Assembly: GCA_902805475.1 (NCBI GenBank)
Contig: CADCSX010000011.1
Location: forward strand, 746,001 to 810,000
DNA: 64,000 bases
Source: Entonaema liquescens
Lineage: Eukaryota; Ascomycota; Sordariomycetes; Xylariales; Xylariaceae
Direction of reading: 5' to 3'
In this document: positions 12,572 to 26,446 of the stretch, piece after piece
Position numbering within the stretch: position 1 is the first letter of the stretch
Layout: each line of letters begins with the position of its first letter
Notes under the pieces: model-generated
What the model was told of the DNA's origin: nothing
Seen by the model: the letters and a program-made list of their open reading frames with translations, nothing else
Database searches by the model: none
Program-made: the position numbers and the translations under genes

Positions 12572-13355
12572 TTAAGCTGAGGAACTCCTCCATTTCTTGA
12601 TTCTCCTAGCGATATCCGCCTCTGTCTGCTGCATGGGATTCAACTTGCGATCTCTCGACATGGCCTTAGTATCATCGCCATACTTATCCACGAGGCTCTG
12701 CAACCACTCAACCTCCCTCTTAGTCAGAGTCCTCGGTTTCTTAACTACAGGCCTATTGGCCTCCTGTTCGAGCTGGGCAACGACCATATCGTTATCACCA
12801 TCCGCGTCCTGGATTCCGCCCCATTTTTCAACTTCCTCCTCTTCCTCTCCGTCTTCATCCTCCTCGTCTGTCTCAAGATCGTTGAGGGGATCGTTTAGCG
12901 GGTTGTCCTTCTTGGGCTTCGACCCGTCGAGCACGCGCACGATCTTGCCGTTCGCGTCCCGCTCCACGCGCACCTCGCGGATGACGGCGCCCGTGGCCCC
13001 CGGCTGATGGCGAACGGATCGACGGGTTTGGTTGCGCGGCCTTGCGGGTTGTGCGATGATGACGATAGGTTCGGCTCTACGCCGCCGGTCGGCGCTTTGA
13101 GGCGCGATACGAGGCCCAGGCGGCGGTAGTTTTGCGTCGTGGTCTCTTTCTTGTTCCTGCAATTGTGATTTTGTCTTAGCTTTGGCGTGCGATTAGAAGC
13201 ACACATATAGGAATGCAGAGGGGGTCTTACCAATTCTTAGCTACCAGATCGTTACCTAGCGGGTTCAGAAGGCGCTTCGATCTTAACGTCGATGAAGGCT
13301 GGCGGATGGTGTTGCGAGAGGAGCGCCTCTTGCGCTTTTGGAGATCTCGACCCAT
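12572..13355 (-). CDS. NOP16: Nop16, 60S ribosome biogenesis factor (one internal frame break)
   Basis: Nop16 is a nucleolar protein needed for assembly of large ribosomal subunit precursors. Exon 1 (13355-13231) starts MGRDLQKRKRRSSR and ends at the conserved LNPLGNDLVAKNW. A 74-nt intron (13230-13157, GTAAGA to TGCAG, with a CTAAG branch point) leads in phase to NKKETTTQNYRRLGLVSRL, a signature of the family. The middle is basic and then acidic (a DEEDEDGEEEEE stretch). The C-terminus has the conserved LTKREVEWLQSLVDKYGDD block and a DRKLN.MQQTEADI.RRI.K motif. Frame is lost once: after DPFAIS the continuation toward GAVIREVRVERD lies in the neighbouring frame. One extra base in the run of five Cs at 12997-13001 would restore 236 residues. 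Because yeast Nop16 is a core biogenesis factor and everything else is intact, a base-call error is likelier than a real mutation. Confidence 0.9.
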
Positions 13356-16300
13356 GGCGTTGCGATTCGGACCAATTCAAATATAGGGGTTATGTACTGA
13401 AGAATAAGTCGTTGGTTTGTGAAGTACAGCCGGTGCGCACTGAATCTCAATGCTTGTTGGTTTGCTTCTTGCTTCACTAGAACCAGCAGATTGTAAAATG
13501 CTCCAAAATTTCTTATTGCAGCAGCATAGATAACCATATCATGATAAGATAAGAACATAACTACTTATCTTATCTAGAGTGCACGTGCACACTAGTTGTC
13601 CAAGCATCCCCAAAAGCCATTCTGCCATTTTCCAGCTTTTGTCTTCCCCACCATGCTTACGTACAGCAGCTTCATAGTAACAAGAAGTAACTTTTTTTTT
13701 TTTTTTTTTTGCGTTGCGATCCTCCAACACTCGGCCAAAAATTCGTCAGCATTTTAGAATGGGAAAAATACCTGCCACTCATTTATCAAGGGTAAGTTGA
13801 TACGAGGCTTGCGGGGCAGCTTCTTGCCACTTCGGCCCATGTTGGCCGGCCTTGGCGTTGTGGATAATAGTGAGATGCTTCTAACATCTCCATACTATTA
13901 TACCATTCATTATACCATTATACCATTATACCATGATACCATGATACTATTTTATCATCTACCGTATAGATTGAGGAAGTCTTATACAAGTACCTATTTA
14001 TCATAAAAAATCATGAAAAAATATGTGGGTTTTAACAGGCCGTACCAATCTACGGAGTCTTTCCTGTCTCCAGTCTACTCAAGCGAGGCGGGGGCAGTGC
14101 ATTAAGAGAAGACGGTGCTACATATTCCTACGCCTACGTGGGACTGCTGGACTGCTGGAGCGCTGGACTGTAACAACTTAACGATTGCAACTGAATCCTC
14201 AAGTCTCGAGATGATTCCAAACACTTCAAAGTACTACACTTGACGTTACATACCCGCATCGCAGGTACTAACTCTTCTGCGGATACGAGATCCCCAAAAC
14301 TTCTGTCACCTCGCTAAAGTTGCTTCAGGGCAATCGGCGAGAGTTCAAAAAAATTTACCCCCAAACTCTGATCGATCGCCGACTCCCTGCCCAGTAGGCT
14401 TTCATGATCCGAGCTATGCTAGGGTTCCGGGTAGGCCAATCGGCAGCCAGGTGAATTTCTGGAACCCGCCGATGCGGCCAAGCCCGCGATTTTGATGCAA
14501 TGGCCGGCCTACTGCACGCAGAGTCGCATAACAGGGACGCACGTTAGTTATCGATGAGGAATGAACCCCGAGCGCCCTTTTGTTCTCGACGCAAGTCTCG
14601 AATCACGGAGCTAGCCTCCTAAAATGGTACCCCCTTGGGCTTAACCGATCCAAGACCTACTAGAACCCGCGAAGAAGAAGCTAAAATATCGTGCTTCGGA
14701 GAGGGCCACCTCGTCTTCATACGTTTTTGTATACTACCTGCACGGGATGCCCTATCTCTTCGCGCCGCCGCCAAAGCAGCGCTACCTGCGGGCCCCTCCG
14801 GCTAGGGACCCTGCCCTAGTATTCATGTCGCGCCGGCGGAAGATCTCGGATCCCGGAGTCTGTATCTACCAATGAATTGAAATAGGGCACTAAGATCATG
14901 ATTTGGTTGCTTGATTGATCGAACCAATGGAGCGTTGCTAATAAGTCTGGCTCGGTTGATGCTTCCCTGTGAAGGAGGGCGACTCCATGCTTACCATACG
15001 ATCTACGTGCAACGGAAAATCCATCTAGATTTACCGGCTCCACATCGGGCGGCTTCCTTCGTGGTTCGTGCCGTCGAATCTTAGCAGCACGAGCTGAGCG
15101 GAAATCTACCAACCAGCTACCTCGGTTCGTCCGGAAGGCTGTCACGGTGGTCAGACGACCTACCGGCAGCTCTTGTTTAAAGCTGTCAAAAGCAGACCAT
15201 ACAGACTTAAACAATGGGTGAACCAAAGGAAAGACGAGTCTGCTGACGCAACCCGGATATCTACCGTGGCTAGCGCTCTAGGCTACGGCAGATCCTATCA
15301 TCTTCAGTGGGTCTGACATACCGAGCAACGGTGACCGGCGAAGGTGAACGAGCGCTAGCTACCTACCTGGTAGATACGTACTGCACGGGTCGTCTCTGCA
15401 GTGACGATCATTCTAGATATTGGGTGTGATAGCGTTGGTCGCCCGAGGAGTAGTGGGACGAACGATGAATGGACGAACCAGACTTTGCTCCAGTCGGCCT
15501 GGACCTTTGCGTAAGTGAAAAGAAGCTAAAGAGAAAGGAGCAAGTAAAAACAAGATGACAAGATACGCACATTGCTTTACTATGTAGGCCTATGTACGCA
15601 AACCATGTACTGCAACTTCTTGGCTCAGACTATCACTGACAGCTGCCTAGCTAGCTATAGCTGGATAGATTAGGTTGGGTATTCCGTAGATACAGCGCAG
15701 AGTCGGCACCAGTACCCCCCCTCAAGGTACTGGTTTCCTCGTTCCTCTCCACTCATCGATCTATCCTATCCTTGTTTTTCCCATACCTTGTTACGTAGGT
15801 AGGTACCTAACGTATTAATTTGTTGAGGGACCCTTAGATATGATCTGCTTTTCATTACGTAGGAGATCCCCTTGGAAGAGGTATATGCGTAGAATCTTGT
15901 GGCGGGCTGGGCTGCTGACAGAAGTTCATTCTTCCTCCCTATTTAGGAAATGCGCGGGGGGTGGGGGTCCACGAAAGCCAGAGGAGACGAGGGTGAGCGA
16001 GAGGCAAGTTATACGAACTATTGTAATTGCTCCCACGACATATACCTTTATACCTTGCATTAGGTATGTACTAGGACTAGGGGCATTATAGAGCAAGTTG
16101 AGAGAGAAATATCCTATAGGGACGAGGACGGGGGTTGCACATCCATGGACAACTAAAGTAGGCTACGAAATCGCGTCGATGGCGGATGGGCATTGATGTC
16201 TAGACCTTGTACACAGCGCAGAAGAAAGAGGGTATCCCATGTATGTTGCCCCAAGAGGCTCCCTCTCACATCGACTGCAAGGTTAAGGTATCTACCGAAT

Positions 16301-17401
16301 GATAGACGACAGGGAAAAAAAGATGTGGCTGTGCCCTCGCGCCCTCCATTACGGAACGGTATTTACTAACGATGGGGGGCGGGAGGGGTGATTAGAGAGG
16401 GTGTGGGTGGGAAGCGTTCCTTCCCGTCCGCTCGATGAACAGCAGCAGCGATGATGGTGGTGTGTGTGGATTTGTGGCCTACATCTGGTTATACAACAGG
16501 TATAATACATATCGCTAGGTATAATATGCCAGTGCTCGACATACTAGCCCCAGTTGTGTATTGCTCTTTGGGGGCATGAGGCGCTATGGCGTGACGTCTG
16601 ACACCGGGAGATCTGCTTTGCTTGCTGACAGCTGTTCACATGCGCCCACCAAACGTATCTGAGGGTGTGGTAAAAGAGACAGGGCGGGCGTGTTCACAAA
16701 ATCACGAGACTCAAGTGACGAACTGTGTATGTATGTCTTGGGAAATGCTTTCTCTCTTCATCTGTATGTATGTCTCTACAAATGTAGCGCAACCAAGTCA
16801 TATGCTAGCTACTTACAACCATCACCACCACCACCGCGCTCGAAAAAGCCCAAGTTTCTTCCTCCTCCCTTTCCCCCTCCCAAGCTTTCTCTAAACATGA
16901 GTCCCAACCAACATTTCCCGCTTAACAGACACAGACCATCCATCCCAATGTTGAAAAATGAAAAAGAGGTCTCCCATACAAATAAGTCCAACATCTCGTT
17001 TCGTATCCGCCGTAACAGTTCCATATAAACACCGGGATATCAACAATGCAAGTTGTATGTAATGTACATTATTCCGTGATAACAAGGGGAGAGAAACCAG
17101 TAAACCAAACCAATAAACAATAACCACTAGAAAATAAACAATAAAAAGAAGATGATGATGAAGAGAAGAAGATGGAAAAAAATTTTGGTGCTAGAAATAT
17201 ATATCTGAGAAGTGAAGATGCGCGCGCAAATAAACAAGAAAGGTCGTAAAACCTCTATGGTTCCCATATGTTCCGGTTTGGTTTCGTCAATAAAACAAAA
17301 GCTTGCCCTCCTTTTTTGTTCATAGAATAAGTAAGTTTTGTACGAGAGAGGTAGGTAGTTAGGCGTGTATGTGTGTGTGTATAAAACATATATCATCCTC
17401 A
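13356..17401. other. Intergenic region, about 4 kb, no recognisable gene
   Basis: The NOP16 promoter should lie at the left edge and the transcription factor 3' untranslated region at the right edge. Visible elements are a T run of 19 at 13692-13710, an imperfect TTATACCA repeat at about 13891-13947, CCTAGG-like words near 15360 and 15795, and a purine-rich stretch around 17140-17180. The longest open frame (14816-15226, minus, 136 codons) has no family features and is of a length expected by chance. Confidence 0.5.
13891..13947. repeat. Imperfect short tandem repeat (TTATACCA family)
   Basis: Units like TTATACCA and GATACCAT follow each other with small changes over about 55 bases. This is an ordinary intergenic microsatellite. 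Confidence 0.75.
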
Positions 17402-19950
17402 TTAAAACATAATCCACTCGACCTCGACACCGGGGCCGCCGATGCACTTAGTCCAGTTGAAGCAGCCGCGCCTAAGGCCGAGCTTGCTGCCGGGAGTCAT
17501 GGGGGGCTCGTAGTACTCGCCGGCCCAGAGGCGCTCGAGGACCTCGATGGCGGCGAGGTTGTTCATGTAGCCGCTGCGGGACATGATCTCGCGGCACTTG
17601 TTGCGGACGATGTTCTGCTGCAGCTCGTTGACGCACTCGCTGCCGGCGACGAACAGGGGCCACAGCAGGAACTTCTCCGCGCTGCTGCCGGACTCGAGCG
17701 ACGTCGCGTAGTACACCACCTGGCTGACCAGGTTGCGCAGGTTGTTGTCCGAGGACGCCAGGTGCGGCGACGCCAGGCGCTCCGTGTATAAGAGGGCCGC
17801 GTACCGGAAGGCTTCGGACAGAGAGTGCAGGTCGCGCACCTGGGCCTGCGTCGCCGAGTTGGGGAGCGACGCGGCGACTCTTTGCGCGTCGAATTCCCAG
17901 CTTTGCAGCGCCATGCGGGCCTCCTTCCACTCGCGCCAGAAGGTCGAGCGGTGCTCGTCGAACTGGGGGGAGGGGCAGAGGCCCGTAGATAGGATATCCT
18001 CGTCGTCGAGCTGCGGAGCGTAGTTGTTATTGTGGTGGTTTATGCTGAAGAAATCGCCGATCGGCGGGCTGGGCTGCTTGAACGGAGACCCTAGCGGAGG
18101 CGAAGTCGCCGGTGTTCCGACGTGAGCGTTGGGTGTGGATAGAACGCTCTGGACGTGGTGTTGCTGTGAGAGGAGGTTCAGACGGCCAAGTTTGGAAATC
18201 GTCTTAAATAATTCTCGATCGCAACCGACCAAGTTCTCAATTCCGGGGGGAAGCAAGTTGGCATCCGAAGGGAGACCGTAGAATGAATGGTTAAGCTGGG
18301 CCTCGCGGTCGTTGATGCTGGCAGAAATCGAGTCGAAGTAAGTGAAGATGGCCTCCATCCACGAAGACTCGCTAGACCCTTGGTAGGGGGCGGAGCCTCG
18401 CATGCTGAGGATTTTCTTGACGCCGGCAAATTGGGTGTGGAATTTGGCGACGCCGGATTCCACCATGCGGTAGTGGCAGAGTAATAATATGGTAGCCAAA
18501 ACGGAGTCGTGGCAGGATTTCATAGGGTCGTTCAACTGTTCGTTTAGGAGGTGAACAGCCAGGTTTCGGTGTTGGTGCTCTTCGTTCAAAGAGTGGTGGT
18601 CGGACTGTGCCTCGGAGAGTCGATCAGAGCCGGTGCTGTCTGATCTGGCACGTTGGCCAAGACTTAGCCTTCTCTTCATCCTGAGGTTGCAGGCGGAAAG
18701 GGCACAGATTGCATGTTGTAGGCTGCGGCTGCCTGATGCCAGTCGCAGAATGTGGTCTCGGTAAGGGTTGTTCGGCCCATCTACAAGGCACATTGACGGG
18801 CACATAATATTCTCGTAGTAGTCCATGAAGAACGGCATCTTAGCAATGAGGTCGGGGCTAATCTGGACTGGCTGACTCTCATATGGGAAAGCCAAGTTGG
18901 CCGAAGAGGAGGGCATCACATCATCATCCCGTGAAATCGCAGCTGCCCAGTGAGACCCATCTGTGGAATGCGGGCTGGTACCGTAGGGCTCCATCTCAGG
19001 GACGCCTGCGAGGAGTTGTCAGCGAGTCGAGGCGTGGGATTTCGGAACGCGTGATCCTTACTCAAAGTGTCGCTATCCGCGACCATTCTATGGGTCATCT
19101 GCGGCCCATAGGAGTCAGGGTGAGAGCCGAGGCTTGAACTGGGTTCTGATGGAGCATAGACTAGACCGGGACACGAAGTTGGTGCTCGTTGGTCGATCAT
19201 AATCGCAGCAGGACTTTGAGGCATAGGTGAGCTCTGGGCGGTATAATTTTCGTATATCAGGCCAGGACTGTGTACGAAAGGGATCTCCTCTCTAGCATAT
19301 GTGTGTCCCATAGCATACTCGACGTCGCTGAGCGAGTCTACAGATGACGATAGCGAATCGCCCATTATAGGGTAGTGGCTCATTGAGGAGCCAAGCTTCT
19401 GATATCTGCGTTGGTCATGAGCGCCCATGTTTCCGGCGTATGCTGGAAGGCCTCCCCAAGCCCCTTGGGAAGTGACCGGCAGTTCTCCGTGAGCAAATCT
19501 TTGGTAGTCTTGATAAGATCCGTACGGTGTTGTAGGGACGGCGGCAGTATGGTGGTTTCCATCGTCTCGGTGAACTTTGCGTAGCGCCTCTTCCGGGCCG
19601 TTCCATCGAGGAGTAGTCGCTGCGGAGCTTGCTGCTCGTGCCCGGCTCGCTGCCTTCTTTCCAACAGGTGCAACTGGCGGTGCCTTTGCTATAGGTAACG
19701 AAAGTCCGCGTAGCTTGCCTCGACTCGCCACACCCACTCCCCAGGTCAGTTGAGTCTTGTAGCCTGAGCATTCATTCCCAATCTCGAGACATTGTGAGCA
19801 GTAGGGTCGCCTCCTATCGCACTTGGTATTTCTCTTGACGCAGGTGAAGCAATCATCTGCAGCTCCTCCGGCCGGGGCCCGTCTCCTCCGCTTGCGGGCA
19901 GCCTGGGCGTCCTTGGACGCATTGGACGATGGGGAAAGTGAGACTGTCAT
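17402..19950 (-). CDS. Zn2Cys6 fungal transcription factor
   Basis: Exons 19950-19062 and 19005-17402 give 830 residues. The 56-nt intron (GTAAGG to CGCAG, with a CTGAC branch point) joins the two frames as SDTLSVPEMEPYG. The zinc cluster is complete, with Cys at residues 34, 37, 44, 51, 54 and 61, in CX2CX6CX6CX2CX6C spacing. A basic run (RKRRRR) precedes it and may serve as a nuclear localisation signal. Residues of about 70-300 are Ser/Pro-rich and look disordered. The C-terminal half is helical, with features of the fungal-specific transcription factor domain 2 group: MPFFMDYYENIMCPSMC, ILRLASGSRSLQHAICALSA, LATILLLCHYRMV and a late LLWPLFVAGSECV motif. It should act as a DNA-binding regulator in the nucleus; targets are unknown. 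An upstream non-ATG extension exists in frame, but the first ATG at 19950 is the natural start. No co-oriented pathway genes adjoin it. Confidence 0.92.
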
Positions 19951-22900
19951 GTTAGAAATATGCACTATATCGAAAGAGTAATACAATATATGGTTCTAGC
20001 AAGGACGCATATGGTAACCCGGGACGGCAAGTGGTCTCGACTCTGGGCTCAACGCGGTATAGAACCTCTTGACTATTAAGGAGAAGAAGTTGACTGGCGT
20101 GGATAAATAGAAGTTAATATGGAAAAGATGTGATCGTCTGGGCAAGAGGTTATTGATATTGCATGAGAAGAAGTAGACGGGGTGGAGCGAATGGGACGAC
20201 TGATATAAGTTGAGATGCGGTCTCTCTATATGAACGAGCACACATACAAAGTACCACTTACAGAGCAGGGTATCTCATCGCGTTGTGCTCCCCACCTGCT
20301 CTAGGGAGGTACTGGGGAGGTACAAGAAATGCAAGACCCTCGTCTCCATGGTCAGCACCCTTGTCGAAAGGAGGCGATTAATGTGCATGTAGCAGTCGCA
20401 GAACGGCCAAACCGCAGAAGAGAACATGGGTGGGCCCGGCTTGAGAATTTGGGGGGCACAGACAAGTAGAAAGACAACGTTGGAAGAGAGATGACGGGGA
20501 ATCTGAAGTTGGTCCTTCTACTACAAAGGTCAAGATGGGTGCGAGATCGAGGGGAGCGAATGAGAACCCAGAAAGGCCGAGTGGGTCTCCCACTTTCAAG
20601 ATCAGCGGGATATACCTTCATTGTACCTAGCCAGGTTGAGGGACGTTAGGGGAACGGCGACAGGGGCAGGGGTATAAAAGAAACCCCCTGTATGACCACC
20701 CCAGCACATACATAGTACATGCAGAGAGACGGGGGTTGAAGGAGCATCATTCGCAGGCAAGGTACTTTGTAGCTTGTGAGATTCTTTAGACTATGTAGGA
20801 ACAAGGGTAAACTACGAGCGGCGAGTCCTAACGATATCAGGCATAGCAGACTTATGGTGAGTCCGGGGGCAGTGAGGGGGGATAGATGAGCTACTCTAGC
20901 ATTACTTTCAGGGCCATTTTACTCTGCCTTACTTGTGATCAAAGCTTTTTCAAGGCGCTTGTGAAGAGTTTAAGAGTTTAGAAGTTTGATAACTATCTAA
21001 TAACTAAGAGGGTAGCAAGCATTCGTAAACATACATAGCATTCAATAGAAAGTAAAGCCGAGTGTCGGCTCGGTTAGAAAAGGGCTTTGTCTACCGGTAT
21101 GCAAAGAAAAAAAACATACACAAAAAAAAAAAAAAAAAAAGGACAAAGTGGGCAAGGAGGATGACGATGGGGATTGGAGTGGCTGAAGTCTGCAGACTAG
21201 AGTTGTTGCTTGTGCTACTGATGAATCGCAACAGGGTGCTGGGGGTAGACAGACCTCGGTAGGCCTGGAGAAAGGCCTGTAGGAAGTGGGTTGTTACGAG
21301 ATACTGGTTGTCTTCCATGTTCAGTACTGCTGCTGCTCCATGTTGGTACCAACCCCAACCTACTACACATAAAATGAAAAGTCGCGGGATACGATGAAGA
21401 AAAAAAAAAAAAACAGACAGAAACGCCATCATTCGATTTTCGGCTCTTGGCTTTGTGGGTAAATTAGCCCTCATTTTCTCATTTCTCTAACTTAGAAGAA
21501 AAGGAATCTTTGCATCCTAAACTCTTTTCTCTTTTTTTTTCTCTTCTTGTAAGCTTAAGTTATTATTAGTTATTATTAGTTTTTTAGTTAGATAGAAGGG
21601 GGTCTTACGCCGCTTCCCGCTATAATGGGGCATAGAAAGATGATACACTTACGGTGAACTTAACAGCATTAGGGATTAGGGTATGTGTAAGTCCACTCAA
21701 GTAGCTAGTTAGGTAAAATTCCAAAATAATACAGCCCATCGTACTTTGTCTCAGTGGGGGATACGTTACAGGGCCTACCCGGACACGCCTTGACCTGATG
21801 GCGTGCAGTTTGTGTGCTAACATTAGAAGCCCAGGTTGTTACGGAAGGATTTTCGATCGGAGGTGCCCTGTTACCTAACCTAAAGTACCGTCCCATTTCT
21901 TTCCCCAAAACGCTGTGATCAGGGAATGGTCCCCCCCCATACGTTTCCTTATGTTTTTCCTTAGGATGTACGTTTCCTTACTACCATAACCCACATCTAC
22001 CCTAAATCGCAGTAACATCAACCACTAAATTACACGCAGAATCGTGTTCTTGTTTCGCCGGGGCTTTAATTACGTAGTGGGCATAACACGTGTAACTTAC
22101 AATTATGGTTCCTTTCTATCTATTTTACTGTATAGTTGTAAGTTGTTGTAAGTCTACCACCCCTGAAAGATAAAAGTTGCTTCCGAGGATTTCGGGGCGG
22201 GGAGTTTCAGGTGAAAGAGGCAAAGCCACTGGAAAAACATGTGCTATAGTTAATTATTCTAGGCCAAGGCTCCGATGTCTATTAGCGGAAGACCCGCCGC
22301 AAGCCCCTCTGGCTTCGCTCGCAAAATGTCTAAATCCGTCCGTCCCCATAGTATGTAAGACGGCGCTTCCAAATTGTCGCCAACGTCTAATATTATAGCT
22401 GATATTACATCTGATATTACATAGCATTCATACTTGACATATTTTCAGACTAGTAGGCAGCTATCTCATCTTGCTTGTGAATGCTTCTAGTGCGTGAGCC
22501 ATGGCCAACAAGCTTTACAGATCTTGGCATGCTCATGGGTTGCTTACTGTATGTAACCCATGGAAACAGGTCAGGTAATGTGACAACTCCAAATTCTCAG
22601 TAATTTTGAACGACCTATGCGACCTCCAGTCTCAGATGACAACGTTTAGAGCTTTATTACCAAGCCATTTCCTTACCTAACGTTCAACTTACATATGTAG
22701 GTTTTTTGGAAGATCTACCGGGGTCACCCCTCCTAGATCGCATATTTAACGTGCCTTAGGCATGTTTACATGTAGATACCCAAGTAAGCTTTTAGGTTAA
22801 TCTAAGTTCAAGTGTGTATGTAAATCACTACGGCTTTCTATCGTAGGTATGTTACACGTGTAACGTCGAGTCGCTTCTTCTTGCTTTGTGACCGCCCTAG

Positions 22901-25900
22901 TCCTCTTTTCCCCAGAGGTAACATATAACAACTAGTAGTAGTTCAGTTCAATCTTCAAATTGTTGTGGATATTGGAGGACCGGGTTTCAAGGCGGGAAAC
23001 TCGTGTCGAACTAGAGACCATAAAAGACGGGTATATGGGTTGCTTTACAGTTGGGCAGAGTTAATAAACGAGCGAGCGAACCAAACCTCCTATTACTATG
23101 ACAAGTGACCCCCTCGCTTGGAACCACTATTGCTCAAATTCATGTACTTGATGATGCCGGGATGTGGGTTCCTGGACGAACCCCGAAAACTTTTCTTCGT
23201 AAGACACACCTAAGATTATGGAAGATGTCATTTGGTAAAGACTGTCTGGCAATTATTGTTAGCTTCTCACCTGACCTTCCAAGTGGCAGATAGGATTGCG
23301 TGTGAACATGAATTTACTATAAACCTGTGTCCTTTTAATTTAAAAGATAGTCCTGGAGAGATTCATATTGGCTGTCGGGGGAATTGGCCTTTATTGAAGT
23401 CAGACTAATAACAAGGCTGCAGCGCTACTGCACATGATAGGTAGCAGGCCACCTTGAACATCATCATGTGTAAGCTATAATGATAATCCGAGGTGTGTAG
23501 TTCATTTTGGTGTAAACCCAGATGAGTGGTCGAGAATTAATCAAAAAATACAGCTATGTGCGACCTCTTTGTGTGGACCAGAATGACGAGAGACAGGGCA
23601 AGCCTTGAAGCGCTAGACTCGAGATCGTACTATGCAATGGTAGTTAAATGGGTCTGCAATTCTCGTACCACACATTGACTATACCATAACCTTGTCATAT
23701 CGAAGAGGTTCGCCATAGCGGACAATCATCACGAGATATCCTGATTCTCTCCATTGCCCAGGAAGACTTGCTCCAACTATGTATCTATCACTTGTATATA
23801 CCACCTATATCTACCACCCATTTTACATCTCGATGTATCTCAATGCGGGCATGACTTCGCGAAAGCAAGGGAATATGTCAAGGAGATCGAGCAGCAAGAC
23901 TACCGATCTGATGTCGTCACGTAATAGGAAACCTGAAGCCAAGAGATCATACCTCCAAGACTAATGCCCTCTCTGAAGCTATTCATCGTCATGTCCTGCC
24001 AGTCGGTACACGAGTGCGACGGTAACACTATAGGCGGGAATTGATGATCTATGCGGTTAGGTAGTTTTCTTAGAGATGGAGAATATTAGCCTTCCGTATG
24101 TATGTAACTGCGGGTTGCGCTCGGGTTGGTTAGCCTTGAACTCAAGCTATTGGCCCGTCTCGTGTAAGTCGGCGGAGTCATTGTAGTTTAACACGACGCC
24201 GAGACTCAGGCGTGGTTCAATTTACACGACGGCTTCCCTCTCTTGTTTCTATCAAGCTTCTATCGTTATCTCGAACCCCCCCGCCATTTTGTTCTTTGCA
24301 GCTCCCTCTTTCGGAATGCACCGATTGCCTCTTTTAAGGTGCCTTTTTCATATCTACTACTATGTAGCTAGAACACACGCGTACAGACGTCATTAGGTCG
24401 ATGCTAATTCCTCTGGGGAGAGGTTTGCTTTACTGTAAGGAATATGCAACATTTGATCATATCCATAAGCAAATCGCCATCGCCATCGCGGCGCTACCGT
24501 CCTGCGAACCGTTCGAGAAATCGGAAGGTATCGGGCCTAAATGGCATTTGCAATTGACAGAATTTAAGGTTGACAAAGATTTGGGAGCTCAGGGTTCCTT
24601 GGGAGAGGTTAGGGAGACAGGGGTCGAGGATCTTCAACATGCTCGGAACAAATGCCTGCCTCTTAAATCTTATGTATATGGGCTGAGCTTGTTTGTTGCT
24701 AACATAACCTATCGCGGGGATCAAACAAGACAACTACATTGTAAAATATACAAGAGGTATTATTCGAGTTACCAGAAGCTAATGTCCCTTAACACCCGAA
24801 GAACACAATTCAGTTCATCACGAGCTTACTGTGGACATGTTTGCGCCAGGCCTACCAACTCCCTGGTATCTGTGCACACTAACAACTGAAAAGGCCATAT
24901 CTGCCCCACGGATGATGCTGGTAGTGCCATGCTTGGCATGAGACATCAATGGCTTTCTTATCAATTATGCGGAATAAGCTTCGACTCTTCTGCACGATGG
25001 TTAAAGACGACCAAATCCGTAGCCCTTCAGGTAGCCACTCTAAGTAATACCTGAGAGTTGAAGGTAACAAGGAAAGAAAACTAACTCCATATTTGACTAG
25101 TTTCTAGTCTTACCCTACATACATATCACATATGTGCGATCGTATGTATTTGTCTGCCAGGGACTTACATACAAATCCATGCAAGAGTAAAGCGGCACCT
25201 ACGATGGATTTGACAATTTACTAATAGAAGGTCGGATGCTACGGGTATAGCTATCACCCACACGAGGGCTTTTTGTGCCTTTGTCTCTTACCAACGTTCC
25301 AACTGCTAATGCTCCATCGAGAAGCTTCGTTAAGAGTTTCTTACGAATCCAAGAATCCACGAATCCTCATCTCGGTACTGTTGAACACTACGCTACGACA
25401 GACGCGATGCCAATGCCAAGATGGACCGTTGCACAATTGGCACTAAAGTCTGCCGACGCAAGTTGACAATTCACACAGATCAGTCTTGGCTGCTTCTGTG
25501 CTCCGTGGTCTGCTCTGCTCTGCTTTACTTATATGTACCTAATGTATGTATGTAGGGCGCCTCGATGCAGGTCGAACAATACCCCCCAAGTATCCCCCAA
25601 CATCTCTAATACCTTTCTATATATTTTGTGTAAACCTAGGAGGGATGTACCTAAGGTAAGCATTGTAACCAGCAGTGTAAACTGCAGTGCAACTTTAACA
25701 TACTACAATCCAATCATTCCTCTAGAGTTCTGGAAGCCTTCCAATTCGAGATCTCTTGGCCGTTAAGTTTACCATTCAGCCCACGCTCGAAAATTCTCTC
25801 TATTTCTCTATGCCCACTTGCTTCTTACGAGCAATTTGTGAATCCCGAGTTTTGCAGAAAGTTGTTCTCTACAGTTCTGCCTAGTAGGTAAGTACTGATT

Positions 25901-26416
25901 TGTCTGGTACCTCGCATATTCAAGTGACATCATTCCCGGTCCCTTCAAACAGAGTTTATTACTTTCTGGTTCCGGCTTTCGTATCCACGCCTATCGGCAG
26001 AGTTGCGGGAGATTCTGGAGAGACTCGCAGGGTCCCGTGGTCCCCTTTCAACCAACCCACTTACCACATGTCAACTGAGCATCAAGCAACATGGCCCTCT
26101 TCTAAGTGCGACCGCGGCAGTTATACGTCCAAACACTCATTTGACCATGCCTGCCCGTGCTTTTTCATTTATCATAAGTGGTTATGCTCATGTATTACGG
26201 CGAGAGCCCGGGAGGAACTATGACGGACGTAGTAGTGTCGTCCGTTAATTGGATGCACCTAACTAATTTCGACGTCGGTCTGTAGGGTAGCCAATTTCTC
26301 TTATCTTACGATCTCGTTCTCATTGGTTCTCGTGGGGGGGAAATAATATGTAATTGTTCAGGACGTACCTGTAAAATGATGGAGACAATGAGCGGGGAGA
26401 ATTCGACCGCCTTAAG

Positions 26417-26446
26417 CAGCTAAAGGCAACTAAAGGCAGCTAAAGG
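26417..26446. repeat. 10-bp tandem repeat, three units
   Basis: The unit CAGCTAAAGG is repeated three times; the middle copy reads CAACTAAAGG, a G-to-A change. Confidence 0.85.

Noticed and set aside
14816..15226. 136-codon open frame on the minus strand
   Set aside because: No domain, helix or exon extension was seen, and several frames of this length are expected by chance in a window this size.
18995..19061. Apparent frameshift between the two halves of the Zn2Cys6 gene
   Set aside because: A 56-nt intron (GTAAGG to GCAG) joins both halves in phase, so no mutation is needed.
20669..20679. TATAAA box on the plus strand
   Set aside because: No gene is recognisable downstream, so a single TATA match is not evidence of a promoter.
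24401..24889. 162-codon open frame on the plus strand
   Set aside because: Composition is not protein-like and no motif is visible; about one such frame is expected by chance in the window.
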